Positions 52,531 to 61,713 of a DNA stretch of 64,000 nt are shown here, in pieces. The position numbers and the translations under genes were made by a program. The stretch covers positions 3,782,001 through 3,846,000 of the forward strand of contig NZ_NERD01000002.1 of NCBI RefSeq assembly GCF_002799155.1, in the 5' to 3' direction. Numbering within the stretch: the stretch's first letter is position 1; the number at the start of each line of letters is the position of its first letter. The notes below the pieces were generated by a model. It was not told the DNA's origin. It searched no databases and saw only the letters and a program-made list of their open reading frames with translations. Source of the DNA: Stenotrophomonas maltophilia (GTDB lineage Bacteria > Pseudomonadota > Gammaproteobacteria > Xanthomonadales > Xanthomonadaceae).

Positions 52531-55500
52531 ATGTTCAAGCTGATCATTGAAACAGCGGTGCGCCACCGCTGGCTGGTGGTGTTCATGGCGGCGCTGATCG
52601 CCGCCGTGGGCCTGTTCCAGCTGGGCAAGCTGCCGATTGACGCGGTGCCGGACATCACCAACCGCCAGGTGCAGATCAACACGGTGGCACCGGCGCTGAC
52701 GCCGGAACAGATCGAGCGGCAGGTGACCTACCCGCTGGAAACCGCGCTGGCCGGCATTCCCGGCCTGACCACCACGCGTTCGCTGTCGCGCAATGGCTTC
52801 TCGCAGGTCACCGCGATCTTCACCGATGCGACCGACATCTACTTCGCCCGCCAGCAGGTGGCCGAACGCATGCGCGAGGCATCGGAAGACCTGCCCGATG
52901 GCGCGTCGCCGATGCTGTCGCCGGTCACCACCGGCCTCGGCGAGGTGCTGATGTGGACGGTGGACTTCACCGCGTTCGATCCGGCCAGGCTGGCAAAGCC
53001 CGGTGAAGCGGGTTGGCAGGCCGGCGAGGTCTACCGCACGCCGGAAGGCACTCTGCTTCGCACGCCGGAAGAACGTGCCACCTACCTGCGCACCGTGCAG
53101 GACTGGATCATCGCGCCGCAGATGCGTTCCAGCCCGGGGCTGGCCGGCGTCGATACGGTCGGCGGCTACGTCAAGGAATACGGCGTGCATCCGGACAGTG
53201 CCAAGCTGGCCGCGCACGGCCTCGGCCTGGCCGATCTGGTCACTGCCCTGCAGCGTTCCAACGTGCAGGCCGGTGCCGGTTTCGTGCAGCGTGCCGGCGA
53301 GGGCCTGGTGGTACGTGCCGACGGCCTGGCGCTGACCACCGACGATCTGGCACAGGCCCCGGTAGCCACCCGCAATGGCGTGGTGGTACGCGTGGCCGAT
53401 GTGGCCGAGGTCGAGCTGAGCCGCGCACCGCGCCTGGGTGCGGCCAGCCGCAACGGCCATGAAGCCGTGCTGGGTACCGCGCTGATGATTGCCGGCGGCA
53501 ACAGCCGCACCGTGGCCCAGGCAGCTGCGGCGCGCCTGGAGCAGGTGAACAAATCGCTGCCGGCCGACATCGTGGCCGCGCCGGTGCTGGACCGCAGCGT
53601 GCTGGTCAATTCCACCATCAAGACCGTGGCCAGGAACCTCACCGAAGGCGCGCTGCTGGTGGTGGTGGTGCTGTTCCTGCTGCTGGGCAACCTGCGTGCG
53701 GCGACGATCACCGCGCTGGTGATTCCGCTGTCGTTCCTGTTCGCGGTGATCGGCATGAACCGCTTCGGCATCAGCGGCAACCTGATGAGCCTGGGTGCGC
53801 TGGACTTCGGCATCCTGGTGGACGGCGCTGTGATCGTGGTCGAGTCGACGCTGCTGATGCTGGGCCAGCGCCGCGCCGAACTGGGCCGTGCGTTGACCGC
53901 GATGGAACGCCTGCGCGTGGCCGCCGATTCGGCGATGAAGATGGCGCGCCCCGCGGCCTTTGGCCAGCTGATCATCCTGCTGGTGTTCGCGCCGATCCTC
54001 ACCCTGGAAGGCGTGGAGGGCAAGACCTTCCACCCGATGGCAGCCACCTTCATGCTGGCCCTGGTCGGTGCCTTCATCTTCTCCTTCACCTTCGTGCCGG
54101 CGATGGCCGCGCTGCTGGTGCGCGAGCCCAAGGTGAAGGACGGTGATACGCATGCCGATGATGGCGAGCACGAGACGAAACTGATCCGCGTGCTGCGTGC
54201 GCGCATCGAACCGGTGGTGCGCAAGGCCGTGGCGCATCCGCGCACGGTGCTGGCCGGTGCGGTGATGATGGTGGTGGTGGGTATCGGTTCGTTCTCGCTG
54301 CTGGGCCGCGAGTTCATGCCGACGCTGGACGAAGGCAACGTGGCGATGCAGGCCCTGCGCGTGCCGTCGACGTCGCTGGAGCAGTCGCTGGCAATGCAGC
54401 TGGCACTGGAAAAGGCGATTGCCAAACAGCCGGAGGTGGAAACCGTGTTTTCGCGTACCGGTACCGCCGAGGCAGCGATCGACCCGATGCCGACCAACAT
54501 CTCCGACAGCGTGATCGTGCTGAAGCCACGCAAGGACTGGCCGGATCCGAAGCTCGGCAAGGATGCACTGGTGGCACGCTTCGAGAAGCTGGCCGGGCAG
54601 CAGCTGGGCAACAGTTTCGAGTTCAGCCAGCCGATCGAGCTGCGCTTCAACGAACTGATTTCCGGCGTGCGTACCGACCTGGCGGTGATGATCTTCGGCG
54701 ATGACTTCAGCCAGCTGCAGAAGGTGGCCGACCAGGTAGCGCTGAAGCTGCGCGCAGTGGATGGCGCGGCCGACGTGCGGGTGGAGCAGATCTCCGGCCT
54801 GCCCACGCTCAACGTGGCCATCGACCACGTGGCGGCTGCGCAGTATGGGCTGACCGCGGCGGACGTGAGCGATGCACTGTCCACTGGTATTGGTGGTACC
54901 GCGGCCGGCAAGATCTTCGAAGGCGACCGCCGCTTCAACGTGGTGGTGCGCCTGGACGATGCCTCGCGCAACGATCCGGACCAGTTGGCTTCGTTGCCGA
55001 TCGCTACGCCGTCGGGGTTGGTGATTCCGCTGTCGTCGGTCGCGCGCATCACGGTCAGCGAAGGGCCGAACCAGATCAGCCGCAACAACGGCAGCCGCCG
55101 CGTGGTGGTGCAGGCCAACGTGCGCGGTCGTGACCTGGGCGGCTTCGTGGGTGAAGCGCAGGCGGCGGTGGCCGACGTGGCACTACCGCCGGGCGCCTAC
55201 CTGACCTGGGGTGGCCAGTTCGAGAACCTGCAGCGTGCCGAGAAGCGGCTGGCAACGGTGGTGCCGGTGGTGTTCCTGCTGATCGGCAGCCTGCTGTTCA
55301 TGGCGCTGCGCAGCGGCAAGGAAGCCATTCTGGTGTTCAGCTGCGTGCCGTTGGCGCTGGTTGGCGGCATTCTCGCGCTGCTGCTGCGTGGCATGCCGTT
55401 TTCGGTGTCGGCGGCAGTTGGTTTCATCGCCGTCTCCGGCGTGGCCACCTTGAACGGCCTGGTGCTGATGCAGGCGATCCGCGAGCGCCTGGATGCCGGT

Positions 55501-55740
55501 GACCTGCCGCTGCAGGCGGCGATCAACGGCGCCTCCAGCCGCATCCGCGCGGTGCTGACCACGGCGCTGGTGGCCATCGTCGGCTTCATTCCGATGGCGA
55601 TCGCCAGCGGTTCCGGTGCGGAGGTGCAGAAGCCACTGGCCACGGTGGTGATCGGTGGCCTGATCACCGCCACCGTGTTGACCCTGCTGGTGCTGCCGAC
55701 CTTCGCGGCACGGGTGGCCAAGCCGCGGGCGGTGGGATGA
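52531..55740 (+). CDS. czcA: Heavy-metal RND efflux pump (CzcA type)
   Basis: 1069 aa inner-membrane pump. Starts MFKLIIETAVRHRWLVVFM (GGAGG ribosome site, ATG at 52531), with two large periplasmic loops and twelve membrane segments. The motif DFGILVDGAVIVVES at 425-439 (Asp425, Asp431) fits the Zn/Co/Cd-type HME-RND pumps and differs from the Cu/Ag type. Drives metal export with the proton gradient. The longer upstream frame from 52459 is in the czcB coding region. Confidence 0.93.
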   Translation: MFKLIIETAVRHRWLVVFMAALIAAVGLFQLGKLPIDAVPDITNRQVQINTVAPALTPEQIERQVTYPLETALAGIPGLTTTRSLSRNGFSQVTAIFTDATDIYFARQQVAERMREASEDLPDGASPMLSPVTTGLGEVLMWTVDFTAFDPARLAKPGEAGWQAGEVYRTPEGTLLRTPEERATYLRTVQDWIIAPQMRSSPGLAGVDTVGGYVKEYGVHPDSAKLAAHGLGLADLVTALQRSNVQAGAGFVQRAGEGLVVRADGLALTTDDLAQAPVATRNGVVVRVADVAEVELSRAPRLGAASRNGHEAVLGTALMIAGGNSRTVAQAAAARLEQVNKSLPADIVAAPVLDRSVLVNSTIKTVARNLTEGALLVVVVLFLLLGNLRAATITALVIPLSFLFAVIGMNRFGISGNLMSLGALDFGILVDGAVIVVESTLLMLGQRRAELGRALTAMERLRVAADSAMKMARPAAFGQLIILLVFAPILTLEGVEGKTFHPMAATFMLALVGAFIFSFTFVPAMAALLVREPKVKDGDTHADDGEHETKLIRVLRARIEPVVRKAVAHPRTVLAGAVMMVVVGIGSFSLLGREFMPTLDEGNVAMQALRVPSTSLEQSLAMQLALEKAIAKQPEVETVFSRTGTAEAAIDPMPTNISDSVIVLKPRKDWPDPKLGKDALVARFEKLAGQQLGNSFEFSQPIELRFNELISGVRTDLAVMIFGDDFSQLQKVADQVALKLRAVDGAADVRVEQISGLPTLNVAIDHVAAAQYGLTAADVSDALSTGIGGTAAGKIFEGDRRFNVVVRLDDASRNDPDQLASLPIATPSGLVIPLSSVARITVSEGPNQISRNNGSRRVVVQANVRGRDLGGFVGEAQAAVADVALPPGAYLTWGGQFENLQRAEKRLATVVPVVFLLIGSLLFMALRSGKEAILVFSCVPLALVGGILALLLRGMPFSVSAAVGFIAVSGVATLNGLVLMQAIRERLDAGDLPLQAAINGASSRIRAVLTTALVAIVGFIPMAIASGSGAEVQKPLATVVIGGLITATVLTLLVLPTFAARVAKPRAVG

Positions 55741-55749
55741 TGTGATGCC

Positions 55750-55829
55750 GGGGTCGGAGCCCTTTCCGTGGGAAAGGGATCCGACCCCATGCGGGTCGGA
55801 TCCCCGCCCGACGGGCGGGGCTCTGACCC
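55750..55829. repeat. Two tandem palindromes (GGGGTCGGAGCCC family)
   Basis: First: GGGGTCGGAGCCCTTTCC, GTG loop, GGAAAGGGATCCGACCCC with one mismatch (55750-55788). Second: GGGTCGGATCCCCGCCC, GAC loop, GGGCGGGGCTCTGACCC (55793-55829). Between czcA and a convergent gene; likely bidirectional terminators. Confidence 0.85.
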
Positions 55830-55842
55830 GATCACACAACGG

Positions 55843-57615
55843 TCAGGCCTTCTTGCGTTCGGCGATGTACGCCTGGATCTGCTGTTCCAGCACCGGCAGC
55901 GGCACCGAGCCCTGCTTGAGCAGGGTGTCGTGGAAACCCTTGATGTCGAACTTGTCGCCCAGCTCCTTCTCTGCCTGCGCACGCAGGCGCACGATGGCGA
56001 TCTCGCCCAGCTTGTAGCTCAGCGCCTGGCCCGGCCAGGAAATGTAACGGTCCACTTCGGTGGTCACTTCATGCTCGCTCAGCGCAGTGTGGTCACGCAG
56101 GTAGGCCAGCGCCTGCTCGCGGGTCCAGCCCTTGCTGTGCACGCCGGTATCGATCACCAGGCGCGCCGCACGCCACATTTCGTAGGTCAGGCGACCGAAA
56201 TCCTCGTAAGGGGTTTCGTAGATGCCCATCTCCACGCCCAGCTTCTCGCAGTACAGCGCCCAGCCTTCGCCATAGGCAGAGATGTAGGTGTTGCGGCGGA
56301 ACTCGGGCAGGTTCTTCTGCTCGGCGGCAATCGCCCCCTGCAGCGAGTGGCCCGGGTCGGATTCATGCAGGGTCAGCGCCGGCAGGTTGTACAACGGGCG
56401 CGACGGCAGGTTGTAGGTGTTGAGCCAGTAGGTACCCATGCCACCGCGGCCGGCGGTCCAGAACGGGGCGATGTCCGGCGGCACCGGCACGATGGTGAAG
56501 CGCGCGCGCGGCAGCGTCATGTATTTGCCGAGCTGGCCATCGGCCCGCTTGGAGATCCACGCGGCACGCGACAGCAGCTCTTCCGGCGTCTTCGCATAGA
56601 ACTGCGGATCGGTGCGCAGGAAGGCCAGGAACTCGGCGAAGCTGCCCTTGAACTTCACCTGCTTGATGATGTCGTTCATTTCCTTCTGGATGCGCGCGAC
56701 TTCATCCAGGCCGATGCGGTGGATCTCGTCCGGCGACAGGTCCAGCGTGGTGTATTCGTGGATCTGCTGCTTGTAGTACGCCTTGCCGTCCGGCATCGCT
56801 TCGGCGGCCAGGGTGGTACGCGCCTGCGGCACGTACTCGTTGACGAAGAAGGTGCGCAGTTGCTGGAACGCCGGCACTACCTTGGCACTGATCGCTTCAC
56901 GCGCCTGCGCCTGCAGCCTGGCCTGCTCTGCGGCCGGGATGCTGTTGGGCAGCTTCTTGAACGGCGCGTACAGCGGCGAATCGGTCGGGTCCTTCAGCTC
57001 GGCGACGGTGGCGATGGACACTTCGCGGCCATCGAGCACCGCGCGCGGCACGCTGAAGCCGCGCTTCAGGCCGGCGCGCATGTTCTCGGTCTGCTGGCCG
57101 AAGTAGCGCGGCACATCGTTCAGGCGTGCGATGTAGTTCTGGTAGTCCTGCACGGTCTTCATCTCGCGCCGGGCCATGAAGGACAGGTTGGACCAGAACG
57201 AGGAGTCGGCGTTGAACGGCATCTCGTAACCACGCAGGCGCGTCGCTTCGGCCAGGTTGAACACCTGGTCGTGGTAGATCGCGTAGTTGATCTGGTTGTC
57301 GGGCGACAGCGTCTTCGGGTCGATCTTCTTCAGTGCAGCCAGGGTCTCGTCCCACACCTTCAGGCGCGCCTGCTGCGCGGCCGGGCCGACGTCGGGCATG
57401 CGGGTGGCGTTTGCAGGGGCGTCCTCATCCTCGCTGGCCTCGCCGCCCCCTTGCTGGCGCCACTTCCATTCCTTCTCGTACAGCGCGCGGAAGGCGGCGT
57501 CGGCGGGCGATTCGGTGGCCACGCTGGCCGGCGCGGCGGCGGCGGGCGGTGCGGCCAGGGCTACGGCGGGGGCGGACAGGGCGATCAGCAGGGCAACGGC
57601 AAGACGGGTTTTCAC
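55843..57615 (-). CDS. DUF885-family exported hydrolase
   Basis: 590 aa. Signal peptide (KTRLAVALLIALSAPAVALA) after a GTG start (57615; another GTG sits at 57621). Motifs of the DUF885 family: LHESDPGHSLQGAIA (a His-Glu-x3-Gly-His metal-site-like motif) and AYGEGWALYCEKLG. Probably a metal-dependent peptidase in the periplasm; substrate unknown. Long N-terminal Ala/Pro-rich linker after the signal. Confidence 0.85.
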   Translation of the reverse strand: MKTRLAVALLIALSAPAVALAAPPAAAAPASVATESPADAAFRALYEKEWKWRQQGGGEASEDEDAPANATRMPDVGPAAQQARLKVWDETLAALKKIDPKTLSPDNQINYAIYHDQVFNLAEATRLRGYEMPFNADSSFWSNLSFMARREMKTVQDYQNYIARLNDVPRYFGQQTENMRAGLKRGFSVPRAVLDGREVSIATVAELKDPTDSPLYAPFKKLPNSIPAAEQARLQAQAREAISAKVVPAFQQLRTFFVNEYVPQARTTLAAEAMPDGKAYYKQQIHEYTTLDLSPDEIHRIGLDEVARIQKEMNDIIKQVKFKGSFAEFLAFLRTDPQFYAKTPEELLSRAAWISKRADGQLGKYMTLPRARFTIVPVPPDIAPFWTAGRGGMGTYWLNTYNLPSRPLYNLPALTLHESDPGHSLQGAIAAEQKNLPEFRRNTYISAYGEGWALYCEKLGVEMGIYETPYEDFGRLTYEMWRAARLVIDTGVHSKGWTREQALAYLRDHTALSEHEVTTEVDRYISWPGQALSYKLGEIAIVRLRAQAEKELGDKFDIKGFHDTLLKQGSVPLPVLEQQIQAYIAERKKA

Positions 57616-57701
57616 GAGCACAGGTTCCCGGGAAGGCAGACCCCGATGATGGCACCGCCCACGGCCCGTGGCATGGGACGAAGGTCCTGCCTGGGCATGC
57701 G

Positions 57702-57724
57702 GTAGATCCACGCCATGCGTGGAT
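57702..57724 (+). repeat. SMAG/REP repeat
   Basis: GTAG then ATCCACG / CGTGGAT (loop CCATG-type), the same subtype as the copy at 38241. Confidence 0.78.
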
Positions 57725-57745
57725 GGGCCAGGCCGGGATACAGAT

Positions 57746-57769
57746 GTGCCGACCAAGGTCGGCAGCTAC
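57746..57769 (-). repeat. SMAG/REP repeat, inverted copy
   Basis: On the minus strand GTAGCTGCCGACC.. with stem GCCGACC / GGTCGGC. Pairs head-to-head with the copy at 57702. Confidence 0.75.
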
Positions 57770-57788
57770 CGGATGGGGCCCCCGGCGC

Positions 57789-58136
57789 CTAGTGGCTGGC
57801 CCTGTCCCGCTTCCAGCCCCGGTGCTTGATGTCCAGGTGCAGGCTGTACAGCGCGGTGAACGCCGGGAACAGGTTCTGCAGCACGCCCACAGAGTCCTGC
57901 TTGGCCGAGAACAGGAAGTAGCTCAGCGTCATCAGGCTGCCGACCACGCTCATGTACCAGAACAGGCGCGGGATCACCGGCTTGCCCGCACGCTTGGAGG
58001 CAATGAACTGGACCAGCCAGCGGCCACCGAACATCAGCGCACCGGTGTAGCCGATCAGCTTCCAGCCGGTCACATGCAGGCCGGTCCAGTACAGCCAGGT
58101 CAGCGGCTGGTCGAGCCAGTGCAGCTCCAGATCCAT
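57789..58136 (-). CDS. Lipid-A-biosynthesis N-terminal-domain (LABN) membrane protein
   Basis: 115 aa. Matches the small LABN family (PF07578): YTGALMFGGRWLVQFIASKR near residue 30, FWYMSVVGSLMTLSYFLFSA and a third segment (LQNLFPAFTALYSLHL). Three to four membrane segments. Usually encoded beside a GT2 transferase, as here: the ATG at 58136 overlaps the GT stop by one base. Likely helps a lipid-linked sugar step. Confidence 0.88.
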   Translation of the reverse strand: MDLELHWLDQPLTWLYWTGLHVTGWKLIGYTGALMFGGRWLVQFIASKRAGKPVIPRLFWYMSVVGSLMTLSYFLFSAKQDSVGVLQNLFPAFTALYSLHLDIKHRGWKRDRASH

Positions 58137-58858
58137 CAACGCTCCTCCACCGCGGTGCGCTTGCTGCGGGTGATCAGCCAGGCCACGCCGCGCAGGTCAC
58201 GGATGCCCACCAGCGCGCGGCCCAGGTTGTTGTACTTGGAGACACCGGCGGTACGGTGGCGATGGTTGACCGGCACGCTGGTGGTCTTCCAGCCGGCACG
58301 CTGCATCAGCGCCGGCAGGTAGCGGTGCATGTGGTCGAAGTACGGCAGATCGAGGAACGCACTGCGCTCGAACAGCTTGATGCCGCAACCGGTGTCGGGC
58401 GTATCGTCGCGCAGCATGCGTGCGCGGATGGCGTTGGCCCACTTGCTGGCCCAGCGCTTGCTGCCGCTGTCCTGGCGGTTGACGCGCCAGCCAGCGAACA
58501 GCTTCACCTGCGCCTCGGCGGCGTCGCGCGCGGCGAGCAGCCTGGGGATATCGGCCGGATCGTTCTGGCCATCGCCATCCAGGGTCGCGATCCACGGCGC
58601 GCGCGCGTGCTTGACGCCGGTGCGCACGGCGGTGCTCTGCCCGCTCTGGTTCACATGGTGCAGCACGCGCAGTTCCGGGGTGGTCGCCTTCAGGCCCTGC
58701 AGCACCGCCAGGGTGTCATCGCGCGAGTGATCGTCGATGTAGACGATCTCGAACGGCAACCGCCCACGCAGCGCAGCGGTGATTTCGGCAACCAGCGGGG
58801 CGACATTGTCGCGCTCGTTGAATACCGGGACGACGACGGAAAGCTCGGGTTGGCTCAT
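58136..58858 (-). CDS. Family 2 glycosyltransferase (dolichyl-phosphate/undecaprenyl-phosphate type)
   Basis: 240 aa. MSQPELSVVVPVFNERDNV.. then EIVYIDDHSRDDT, TLDGDGQNDPADIP and GCGIKLFERSAFL: the pattern of polyprenyl-phosphate sugar transferases such as ArnC. No membrane tail, so it presumably works with the LABN protein. Start at the ATG at 58858. Confidence 0.88.
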   Translation of the reverse strand: MSQPELSVVVPVFNERDNVAPLVAEITAALRGRLPFEIVYIDDHSRDDTLAVLQGLKATTPELRVLHHVNQSGQSTAVRTGVKHARAPWIATLDGDGQNDPADIPRLLAARDAAEAQVKLFAGWRVNRQDSGSKRWASKWANAIRARMLRDDTPDTGCGIKLFERSAFLDLPYFDHMHRYLPALMQRAGWKTTSVPVNHRHRTAGVSKYNNLGRALVGIRDLRGVAWLITRSKRTAVEER

Positions 58859-58948
58859 AAGGCACTCGGCCAAAGGGGGGACAAAGACCGCGCATTCTCC
58901 GAAACCAAGGTTATCCGAAGATGAACCCCGCGGCGTGAGGATCCATCC

Positions 58949-59914
58949 TCAGGCGCGATCGCCAAAATACTCGCGGCACCACTGCACCACAGGTGGCAGG
59001 CCTTCTTCGATCGGGGTCACCGCATCGAAGCCGAAAACGTCATGTGCGCGCCGTGTGTCGGCCATCGTGCGCACCATGTCGCCGGGCTGCATGGGCTTGT
59101 AGACCTTCTGCGCGGGGCGGCCGGCGGCCTGCTCGATCACGCTGATGAAGCGTTCCAGCTCGACCGGCGTATGGTTGCCGAGGTTGAACACCCGGTGCGG
59201 CACCGGACCGTCGGCCGGATGCGCGAGGGCGCCGAGAATACCGGATACGATGTCGGAAACATGTGTGAAATCGCGCTGCATGCGGCCTTCGTTGAACACG
59301 TCGATCGGCCGCCCGGCCAGCACCGCGCGCGAGAACAGCAGCGGCGCCATGTCCGGCCGGCCCCACGGTCCATACACGGTGAAGAAGCGCAGGCCAGTGG
59401 CGCGCAGGCCGTACAGCTGCGCGTAGGTATGGGCCATCAGTTCGTTGGCGGCCTTGGTCGCCGCGTACAGCGAGCGCGGTTGGTCCACGCGCTGGTCCTC
59501 GGAGAACGGCGGCGTGGCCGAATCGCCGTAGACCGAGCTGCTGGAGGCATACACCAGGTGCTGCACGCCACGGTGGCGGCACAGCTCGAGCATGTTGACG
59601 AAGCCGACCAGGTTGCTGTCGACGTAGGCCTGCGGGTTCTCCAGCGAATAGCGCACGCCGGCCTGCGCGGCCAGGTGGATCACCGCGGTCGGCTGCACTT
59701 CGTCGAACAGCGCGGCCAGGCCCTCGCGGTCGGTCAGGTCCAGTGCGCGCAGGTCCAGCGTCGGGCACAGCGCGGCCACGCGGTCGCGCTTGATCTGCGG
59801 GTCGTAGTAGTCGTTGAAGTTGTCCAGGCCGACCACGGCGTGGCCGGCCTCCAGCAGCGCGCGGGCGGTGTAGGCACCGATGAAGCCGGCAGCGCCGGTG
59901 AGCAGGATGGTCAT
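58949..59914 (-). CDS. NAD-dependent nucleotide-sugar epimerase/dehydratase (UDP-glucuronate 4-epimerase type)
   Basis: 321 aa. Rossmann motif TGAAGFIGA at 6-14, LDNFNDYYDPQIKRDR typical of UDP-glucuronate epimerases, and the active-site YxxxK in SLYAATKAANEL. Converts a UDP-sugar, perhaps UDP-glucuronate to UDP-galacturonate, for surface polysaccharide. Just upstream of the GT2-LABN pair (90 bases). Confidence 0.9.
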   Translation of the reverse strand: MTILLTGAAGFIGAYTARALLEAGHAVVGLDNFNDYYDPQIKRDRVAALCPTLDLRALDLTDREGLAALFDEVQPTAVIHLAAQAGVRYSLENPQAYVDSNLVGFVNMLELCRHRGVQHLVYASSSSVYGDSATPPFSEDQRVDQPRSLYAATKAANELMAHTYAQLYGLRATGLRFFTVYGPWGRPDMAPLLFSRAVLAGRPIDVFNEGRMQRDFTHVSDIVSGILGALAHPADGPVPHRVFNLGNHTPVELERFISVIEQAAGRPAQKVYKPMQPGDMVRTMADTRRAHDVFGFDAVTPIEEGLPPVVQWCREYFGDRA

Positions 59915-59959
59915 GACAGGGGCCTGGAAACGAAGTTCAGGCCCCTGATGTTACCGGTC

Positions 59960-60694
59960 TCAGAACAAACCGAAACGCTTCCTGGCCACGTTGGTGCGGC
60001 CGGGTTCGATCACGTCCTGGATCTTCTTCGCATCGAAGCGGTCCAGCAGCGCCTCGGCGCCCTTCTTCAGCTTCAGGTCCATCTCTTCCGGGTACAGCGG
60101 GACCAGGGACATGAAGCTGATGGTCTTGCCATCGTCCAGTTCCAGTGCGGCGAAGTCGTCCGGAGCAGTCACCGGCGGCAGCACGATGGCACCGTCGAAG
60201 CCGACGCCCGGCGCGTAGGGTTCGCTGGGATGGCCGTTGGGGATGGTGTGGCCGAAGCCCAGCCAGGTGTCGTACTCGTGCGGCAGCCGCGCCATGCCCT
60301 TCAGCAGGCGCACCGGCCAGTAGTTGCGCTCGTCCTCGAAGGCCTCCTGCGAGATCGGCCACTCGGCCGGCAGGGTCACCATCAGTTCCATGTAGCGCGG
60401 CACGTCCGCGTCCAGCTCGGCGGGCACGGTCATCGGCAGGTCGCTCATGCCGGAGGTCACCAGCCGCACATGCGGGCAGTGGTCATTGGGGGGCACCACG
60501 TGCACGTCGATATGCACCAGGTCGGAAATGATCTCGTGCAGGACGGTAGCGATCGGCCCGAGATGGCGCTCGATGTGCGCGCTGATCGCCTCGATATGCT
60601 GCTCTTCGCCGACGGCGAGCACGAAGTCCTTTTCGCGCTGGTGCACCAGGATCTGGGTGCCGTCCGGGCTGACGCCCTCGTATTCGTTGCTCAT
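59960..60694 (-). CDS. Suppressor of fused (SUFU) domain protein
   Basis: 244 aa. Fits PF05076: VDVHVVPPNDHCPHVRLVTSG near 64, ELDADVPRYMELMVTLPAEW, DERNYWPVRLLKGMARLPHEY, and LVPLYPEEMDLKLKKGAEAL. A bacterial member of a family best known from animal Hedgehog signalling; in bacteria it often occurs as an immunity-like or unassigned protein, but no toxin gene is adjacent. Cytosolic by sequence. Confidence 0.87.
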   Translation of the reverse strand: MSNEYEGVSPDGTQILVHQREKDFVLAVGEEQHIEAISAHIERHLGPIATVLHEIISDLVHIDVHVVPPNDHCPHVRLVTSGMSDLPMTVPAELDADVPRYMELMVTLPAEWPISQEAFEDERNYWPVRLLKGMARLPHEYDTWLGFGHTIPNGHPSEPYAPGVGFDGAIVLPPVTAPDDFAALELDDGKTISFMSLVPLYPEEMDLKLKKGAEALLDRFDAKKIQDVIEPGRTNVARKRFGLF

Positions 60695-60789
60695 GTCCCG
60701 CTCCCTGATGAGGCCACGGCGCGCGCGGCGGTACGTTCCCTGTCACCGGCAGGACGCGGCACGCCGCGTCCCCCGTCACTGCGCCGGGC

Positions 60790-61713
60790 TCAGCCCTGGC
60801 GCGTGCGCAGCTTTTCCAGCACGCCGTCCAGCGTGTCCAGGTCGGTGTAGTGGATGATCAGCTTGCCCTTGCCGCCGCGGCCATGATTGATCGCCACCTT
60901 GGCACCCAGCGCTTCGGACAGTTCGGTTTCCAGCGAGGCGATGTCGGCCTGCTGCACCTTCGGCGTGGCCACCGGGCGGTTGCTTGGCACCTTGCCGGCG
61001 GCGAAGGCCTGCGCACGGCGCTCGACCTCGCGCACCGACCAGCCTTCATCGGCCGCTTCCTGCGCCAGCTTGCCGGCCAGCTCGGGGGCCAGGGTCAGCA
61101 GCGCGCGGGCGTGGCCCATTTCCAGGCGGCGGGTTTCCAGCAGCAGGCGGATCGCCACCGGCAGCTCCAGCAGGCGCAGCAGGTTGGACACCGCCGCGCG
61201 CGAGCGGCCAACGGCCTCGGCGGCCTCGGCATGGGTCAGGGTGAACTCGCTGATCAGGCGCTGCAGCGCCTCGGCTTCTTCCAGCGGGTTGAGGTCTTCG
61301 CGCTGGATGTTCTCGATCAGCGCCATTGCGATGACGGTGCGGTCTTCCAGCTCGCGCACCACCACCGGCACTTCGTCCAGGCCGGCCAGCTGCGATGCGC
61401 GCCAGCGGCGCTCACCGGCGACGATTTCGTAGTTGCCCGCCGGCAGCTGGCGCACCAGGATCGGCTGGATCACGCCCTGCGACTTGATCGAGTCGGCCAG
61501 CTCGGAGAGCTTGCCCTCGTCCATCTCGCGCCGCGGCTGGTACTTGCCCGGCTGCAGCTGGCCCACGGCCAGCTTGCGCAGTACTTCACCCGGCAGCGGC
61601 TCGATCACTGCGGTGGTGGCCTGCACCTGGCTGACCGCGCCTTTCGGGCCCAGCAGCGCATCCAGGCCACGGCCGAGGCCTCGCTTCTTGGCTGCCGGCT
61701 TGCTGCTGGTCAT
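60790..61713 (-). CDS. parB: Chromosome-partitioning protein ParB
   Basis: 307 aa. GLGRGLDALLG near the N-terminus, the ParB-N motif GERRWRASQLAGL, and helix-turn-helix LTHAEAAEAVGRSRAAVSNL (residues ~150-175). Binds parS and loads condensin for chromosome segregation. ATG at 61713 overlaps the parA stop by one base (TGATG). No parS site (GTTTCACGTGAAAC-like) was found in the window. Confidence 0.96.
   Translation of the reverse strand: MTSSKPAAKKRGLGRGLDALLGPKGAVSQVQATTAVIEPLPGEVLRKLAVGQLQPGKYQPRREMDEGKLSELADSIKSQGVIQPILVRQLPAGNYEIVAGERRWRASQLAGLDEVPVVVRELEDRTVIAMALIENIQREDLNPLEEAEALQRLISEFTLTHAEAAEAVGRSRAAVSNLLRLLELPVAIRLLLETRRLEMGHARALLTLAPELAGKLAQEAADEGWSVREVERRAQAFAAGKVPSNRPVATPKVQQADIASLETELSEALGAKVAINHGRGGKGKLIIHYTDLDTLDGVLEKLRTRQG

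Noticed and set aside
52477..54828. 783-aa and 650-aa minus-strand frames over czcA
   Set aside because: Antisense shadows; czcA has clear RND motifs on the plus strand.
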